Shown here: positions 59,380 to 64,000 of the stretch, one piece after another
How positions within the stretch are numbered: the stretch's first letter is position 1
How the letters are laid out: each line of letters starts with the position of its first letter
Assembly: GCA_028753945.1 (NCBI GenBank)
Contig: JAPNXP010000010.1
Span: 4,529,042 to 4,593,041 of the forward strand
Direction of reading: 5' to 3'
Origin: Hexactinellida sp. DTS-2022
Lineage: Eukaryota; Porifera; Hexactinellida
DNA length: 64,000 nucleotides
Position numbers and translations under genes: made by a program
Notes under the pieces: generated by a model
The model's database searches: none
Told to the model about the DNA's origin: nothing
Seen by the model: the letters and a program-made list of their open reading frames with translations, nothing else

Positions 59380-60739
59380 GGCGTTCTATCATCCATTGAA
59401 TGCTCTCAACAAATCCTTCAGTCGTTAGCTTTTATCGCAGGTTATACGGTCCATAAGTTCTTAAAAGGATCTCAGGATTCTCATGTGTGCACTGATACTT
59501 TACTTATGATAAAGATTTCTTTTTGATGTTGAATCACATACTGAGTTTAAGCTCTTACAATTAACAGATCGTGGCGGACTTAAGTATCCGTCCGAGCCTG
59601 TTCTTACTTCAGTTATAACTTTATGGAAGATATTGATTGCAATAGAAAACAATAATCAGCTGTTGACTTTGCTTGTAGACAGTCCCTCTAGAACAGTGTT
59701 TCTCAAAAAAATTTCGGACAGCGCCCCTTGTCAACAATTTATTAGCAGCATAGATAGGGCTAAAACTGATATATGTTTGGATTTGATAGGGACATTATTA
59801 GTGAAGGTGTGGGTCGAGCCTTAAAGGACTTGGTTTTTGTTATTAACAGTTTAACACCAATGCAATAGTAATTACCACTGTTAATGGCTTGTGGTTCCTT
59901 GAGGTTTTTGTTAGCACCTATTGCTAATTAAAATTTATTAGGAATATGTTATCGCTGTTATTACGTGAGGTTGCATTTCTGTTTCACGTTCTAAAACCCC
60001 ATAGCGCCCTCCCAGCGCACCCTTGCTATATGGCCGCCCCCCAACAACCTTTCAGCGCCCCCCGGGGGCTCTAAGGCCCACTTTGAGGAACACTGCTCTA
60101 GAAGGTTATTAGTAGAACTCACCTTGATATGCGTACATGGAAAATGATGATGATGATTCTATCTGGAAATCAAATTGTATTTATTGCGATGTGTACAGAT
60201 GGAGTATTTTGAGCAAGTTAATCTTTACTGCTGCTAATTGTTTTGTTGCCAATAAAATTAAAAACTACAACTCCTCTGTGTTTCAAATAGGTATCGATAA
60301 ACGTAAATTGAAAAAATTCTCATGAATTATTGTTCACCATTCATAATATTTATTGTTGTTAGCACTTAATTTCTTTATATTTGTATCTTAGATTTCGCGC
60401 TATCAAGTATACTAATTATCAAGTGATGTGAATTTGAGAGAGAGAGAGAGAGAAAGGAGTTCCAAGACAGTGTTGTGTTTCGTATTGTGTTGTGTATTAC
60501 AGTAGTTTATATGTTTGTATTTTGTATGTAGGTTGAATTATTTACATTAAAATATATTAATTCCAAATAGATGTATGGGTTTATTCTTGACAGGATATAC
60601 TGGGTTGGGAAATATTTGACTTGAGATGCAATTAAGTGCTTTTTTGTTCACTCCCCATAAGATTATTATATTCCTAAAGTCCATCTATTACCGCATCCAT
60701 GGTACATCTACTGTAAGGCCTTATATAGAGTAGGCTATG
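59380..60739 (+). pseudogene. P-element 3' half: transposase C-terminus and terminus
   Basis: The frame near 59380-59470 reads RLAFIAGYTVHKFLKGSQDS (the VAGY box region). 59633-59693 reads NNQLLTLLVDSPSR. After a nested MITE, 60137-60325 reads ANCFVANKIKNYNSSV to a stop. The right terminus TATATAGAGTAGGCTATG ends at 60739. Same subfamily as 11056-11786. The 5' half is missing, and frames are broken. Confidence 0.75.
59694..60095. mobile_element. hAT-type MITE in the P fragment
   Basis: CAGTGTTTCTCAAA mirrored by TTTGAGGAACACTG; exact 8-bp duplication CTCTAGAA. Contains AGCGCCCC runs. Confidence 0.93.
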
Positions 60740-60774
60740 AGTGAGCTAAATGGAAACTTCCACCACTCTAAGGG

Positions 60775-61552
60775 TGTAACGACGAAAGTGATTGAGAGAG
60801 TTACGAATGTATAATCAGTCTAATAGAACACAGTTAAGAAAACTAAATTGTTGCTACCGACTCTAGGTAAACTCTAACTATTAACTTATAGTAACATATG
60901 TTGCAGCGTATATGCAAGATTAGCGTGCATGCATGCACGCTAAGTAACTAGCGTCCATGCATGTACGCTAGTGTATATGCGCGAAAATGATAATATTCAA
61001 TGTCGTGCATATATACTTTTTTTATAGTGGTTGTTAATTAATTCATTGTACACTTAATTGTCATCCAGTTCTAAATTAAGCCATCTACGTGCGAATTTTT
61101 AATTGTTCACTAACAGACCATTTCGGGTGGAACCTGATAATTCTAAAATAGGGAAACCAGGTGTTTTTCGTACTTGTTCATTAGTAAATCTTTCAATCTT
61201 TAATTATAGTAGCATACCGTATTTATTCGAATAGTAGCCCCTATTCAAATAATCGCCTACCTCGAATAATCGCCCTCCCCGAAATTTAATAATCGCCTAG
61301 GTTACTATTCGAATTAATACGGTATTTTAGACAAAATGTGTTATGCCTGAAAACATTGGGGTGTACAATTAATTAATGAACAACCACTATAAAAAATCAA
61401 CTTTGTCGTGCGTATACATGTATATGCACGACAGTGAATATTATCATTTTCGTGCATATACACTAGCGTACATGCATGCACGCTAATCTTGTATATACGC
61501 TGCAACAACTATACTAAACTAATGGGCGTCTAATAGATATAACATCGTTACA
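60775..61552 (-). repeat. 3' LTR of the second gypsy element
   Basis: 778 bp, TGTAACGACG to ATCGTTACA. The ends themselves mirror each other (TGTAACGA/TCGTTACA). A large internal inverted repeat (60900-61053 against 61361-61506) surrounds a MITE. Confidence 0.75.
61217..61322. mobile_element. Tc1/mariner-type MITE in the LTR
   Basis: CCGTATTTATTCGAATAGTA mirrored by TACTATTCGAATTAATACGG, TA on both sides. TAATCGCC repeats inside. Confidence 0.88.
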
Positions 61553-64000
61553 TCACTCCCCCCTTCAAAGAGTATTGACCAGGGCTGTTCGCTAATACAT
61601 AACCCATTCGCCATAACGATCGGGGACTCTGCGTTGCCTAGACGACCTTCTGGGTTCTTGCTCTGGCATCGGGACGCTTTCGTCGACTTCAAAGGTAGTC
61701 TCAACTTCCTCCGCGTCCGAGTGTGAACTGTGAGAGTCACTCTCGAGCTGGGGTGTTATCCAGGTTATATGGCATTTACTACCCCCATTCTCATTCGCAG
61801 GTGGGGAGTCTTTGCACTTATTCAAATGTACCACGCGAGCTCTCTCTACACCCGGGATCTTGAGGTGTACGTTAACTCCGCTTCTCTTCACTACTTTCCA
61901 AGGTCCGCGGTAAACGGGTGACAGTGAATCGGTTCGCGCTTCGTCTTTTACGAGTACCCAATTTCCGGATGAGATTTCGGATACTTTTGTCCCCCTAACG
62001 TAGCTCCTTTTCATTTTCTGCCTAGCCGAATCCGTGTTCGCAGCTACTCGATCGAAAAGTAGGCTGTTTCTCTCCCTAGAAACTTCACAATACTCCCGTG
62101 GGCTCGCGAAGTTATCGGTTTCCCTCAGAGAGAGGGTGCCATCAACTTTTGTTCGCAAACGCGTTCCGAACATGACCTCGTTAGGTACTAGCGTTTACCT
62201 GTGCATTGTGGATGAAACTGGTTTCCTGGAGTGATTTTGGCCAATCGGTTACGACACAATCCCTTTTCCGCGAGCTGACATCGCAAGGATTGTTTGAAAG
62301 ACTGAATGCTCCTCTCAGCCTCACCATCCCCTTGGGGGTGATATGGTGTGGAGTGACACTTCTGTATACCAAGCTGCTGACATAACTGTCGTACTAGATG
62401 CCCATCCACGTTCGGGCCCTGGTCCGAAAGAATCGTGACAGGATACCCATGCCGCAAAAGCCACCCGGACTCTTAAGGCTTCTACAATGCTCTGGGCGGT
62501 TTGGTTCTTCATCGGAATAGCCTCGATATATTTGGAGAATAAATTCACAATAATCAGTACGTACCGGTATCCGACCTTTGTCCACGGTAGGATCGCGACG
62601 TCAAAAGCAATCGTAGCTCGGGGAAGCTCGCAACTCAACTTGATGGGATTAAGTGGTTGTTTTGGGGAGTACGATCTCTTATTCTTTAAACAAACCATGC
62701 ACCTCTTGCACACACTCTCGGCGTCGGTATCCATGCCACACCAATAAAATCTCATTTTGAGCTCCTGAATTGTGCGTTGGATGCCCCCATGGTATCATTG
62801 GTATGAGCGATGAACCATTTCGGAAATCTCCTCGCGTAAGGAAGCTGATATTACTATCCTTTTTCGCCTATACAAGATTCCATTCCTAATCTTAAGGCCG
62901 CAGAACTTCTTCAGTTGGCCGGAGGCAACTATACCGTGGGTCTGTAGTTGCATAATTGTGTCTGCCGCCATCTCGTCGTGCCTCTGTGCCTCCAATATCT
63001 TCTTTGCTAAATCCGGGAACTCATTACCGTGGCCATCTAAATATTCCCTATTCAAAGTGTAAACATTCCCTTCGAAGTACTCTACGTCGTCGTTAACTAT
63101 GTTGTCTGCACCTGTCGGACACCTGCTTAGGTGATCGGCTGCGAGGTTTTCAGCACCCTTCCGGTACTTCACAACGTAATTAAGGGGTTCGAGCTCGAGA
63201 ATCCACCGGGCATACTTGCCTCTGGGATCATTCTGTTTTCTCATCCACGCAAGTGGATTGTGGTCAGTCCAAACTACGATTTCCACTGCTGCTAGCAAAT
63301 ACTTTCTCCATTTACGACTCGCAGCTACTATGGGCCATGCCTCTCTTTTCCCGGCGCTGTACTTTTGCTGAGGGGGCTTAAAGTCTATGAGAAGAAAGAG
63401 ATTGGCCTTCTGTGCCCCTGTGCATCCTCCTGAGACAAAATCCCGCCGACTGCCTCACTTGAAGCGTCTACCTCCAAATGAAAAGGCTTTTCCCAAACAG
63501 GGAACGCGAGAAGAACGGGTTCTTTCGCAAGAGTCTCGCAGAGTGTATGGTAACTACCTTCGCAATTTGCATCCCACCACCATCTCACACCCTTCTTCTT
63601 CAGTCTGAATAACGGTAATGCTATTTCGGACATCTTAGGGATGAACTCCGTGTAGTAATTAACTAAACCTAAAAACGACCGAAGTTCTTTCAGATTATTC
63701 GGGCGAGGTTGGTCCTTTATCTTAGATACCAGGCTGGGAAGAGGTTGGTAACCTTGTGGAGTCAATAAATGTCATATAAACTCAATTTCACTGTAAGCAA
63801 ACTTGCACTTGTCTAACCTGAGTTGCATATTCGCTGCTCGGTAGCATTCCAGGACTTTTCGCAAATGTGTTATATGATCATCAAAGGAGGAAGAGTATGT
63901 TAATGTGTCATCTATATAAGGGATACTATGTACAGCTCCCCTAAGAGCTGAGTCGATAACTCTCTGATAGGTTGCTTGCGCATTGCATAGACCAAATGGC

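Larger units (their letters stand above)
60775..64000 (-). mobile_element. Ty3/gypsy LTR retrotransposon, broken, runs off the window
   Basis: On the minus strand, from right to left: reverse transcriptase (up to 64000), RNase H (about 63.7-63.2 kb, HLEVDASSEAVGG and VVWTDHNPLAWMRK), integrase zinc region and core (about 62.9-62.2 kb), integrase C-terminal part to about 61.6 kb, then a purine tract and the 3' LTR at 60775-61552. The 5' LTR and gag lie outside. It has several breaks and its LTR holds a nested MITE, so it is older than the element at 4215. It is a different lineage from that element (longer LTR, different termini). Confidence 0.9.

Overview
The window is AT-rich, intron-containing, transposon-dense DNA from a ciliated animal. 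The one host gene I can name is the 3' end of CEP290 (ciliary transition-zone coiled-coil protein) on the + strand, in three exons (about 1907-2226, 9434-9775, 13583-15517) joined by phase-0 introns. The mix of P elements, Helitrons, hAT/Tc1-type MITEs, MULEs, a Merlin/ISXO2 element and Ty3/gypsy elements fits an invertebrate such as a tunicate or cnidarian. I cannot fix the species from sequence alone. I saw no tRNA, rRNA, CRISPR array or operon.

Layout. 1-1900: Helitron pieces and dispersed repeats upstream of the first visible CEP290 exon. 2.2-9.4 kb intron: a P-type MITE, a palindromic satellite, a young Ty3/gypsy element (4215-8474) and a CTA microsatellite. 9.8-13.6 kb intron: a perfect palindrome, P debris, a CCTGA/GAACTGAAC-rich MITE, a complete short Helitron (12656-13156) and a Tc1-type MITE. 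16.1-20.5 kb: a P element with a THAP-type transposase (16317-20032) sits inside a P-type MITE and is itself split by a hAT-type MITE. 21.4-25.4 kb: hAT MITEs and a broken integrase fossil. 25.4-28.2 kb: a Helitron hosting three other transposons at recognisable target sites. 28.5-33.6 kb: a DNA transposon with long terminal inverted repeats and a transposase I cannot assign. 33.9-37.2 kb: a decayed MULE with a SWIM-like end. 37.5-40.4 kb: two Helitrons, one carrying a FLYWCH+MULE transposase gene. 41.7-46.2 kb: a decayed P-like transposase beside a Mutator-like (TGKVL-type) transposase. 46.2-51.8 kb: two 370-400 bp inverted arms around a Merlin/ISXO2 transposase and several MITEs. 51.8-56.7 kb: inverted minisatellites, a long perfect palindrome, a small unknown ORF and hAT MITEs. 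57-60.7 kb: Helitron, MITE and P fragments. 60.8-64.0 kb: an old Ty3/gypsy element on the minus strand, running off the window.

How it fits together. The region records layered transposition rather than a pathway. Target-site duplications identify the families: 7 bp for P, 8 bp for hAT, TA for Tc1/mariner, 5 bp for gypsy, A|T for Helitron. They also allow the order of insertion to be read. The strongest unusual signals are the Helitron carrying a MULE gene, the four-layer nest at 25.4-28.2 kb, the unassigned transposon at 28.5-33.6 kb, and several long palindromes with little or no loop.
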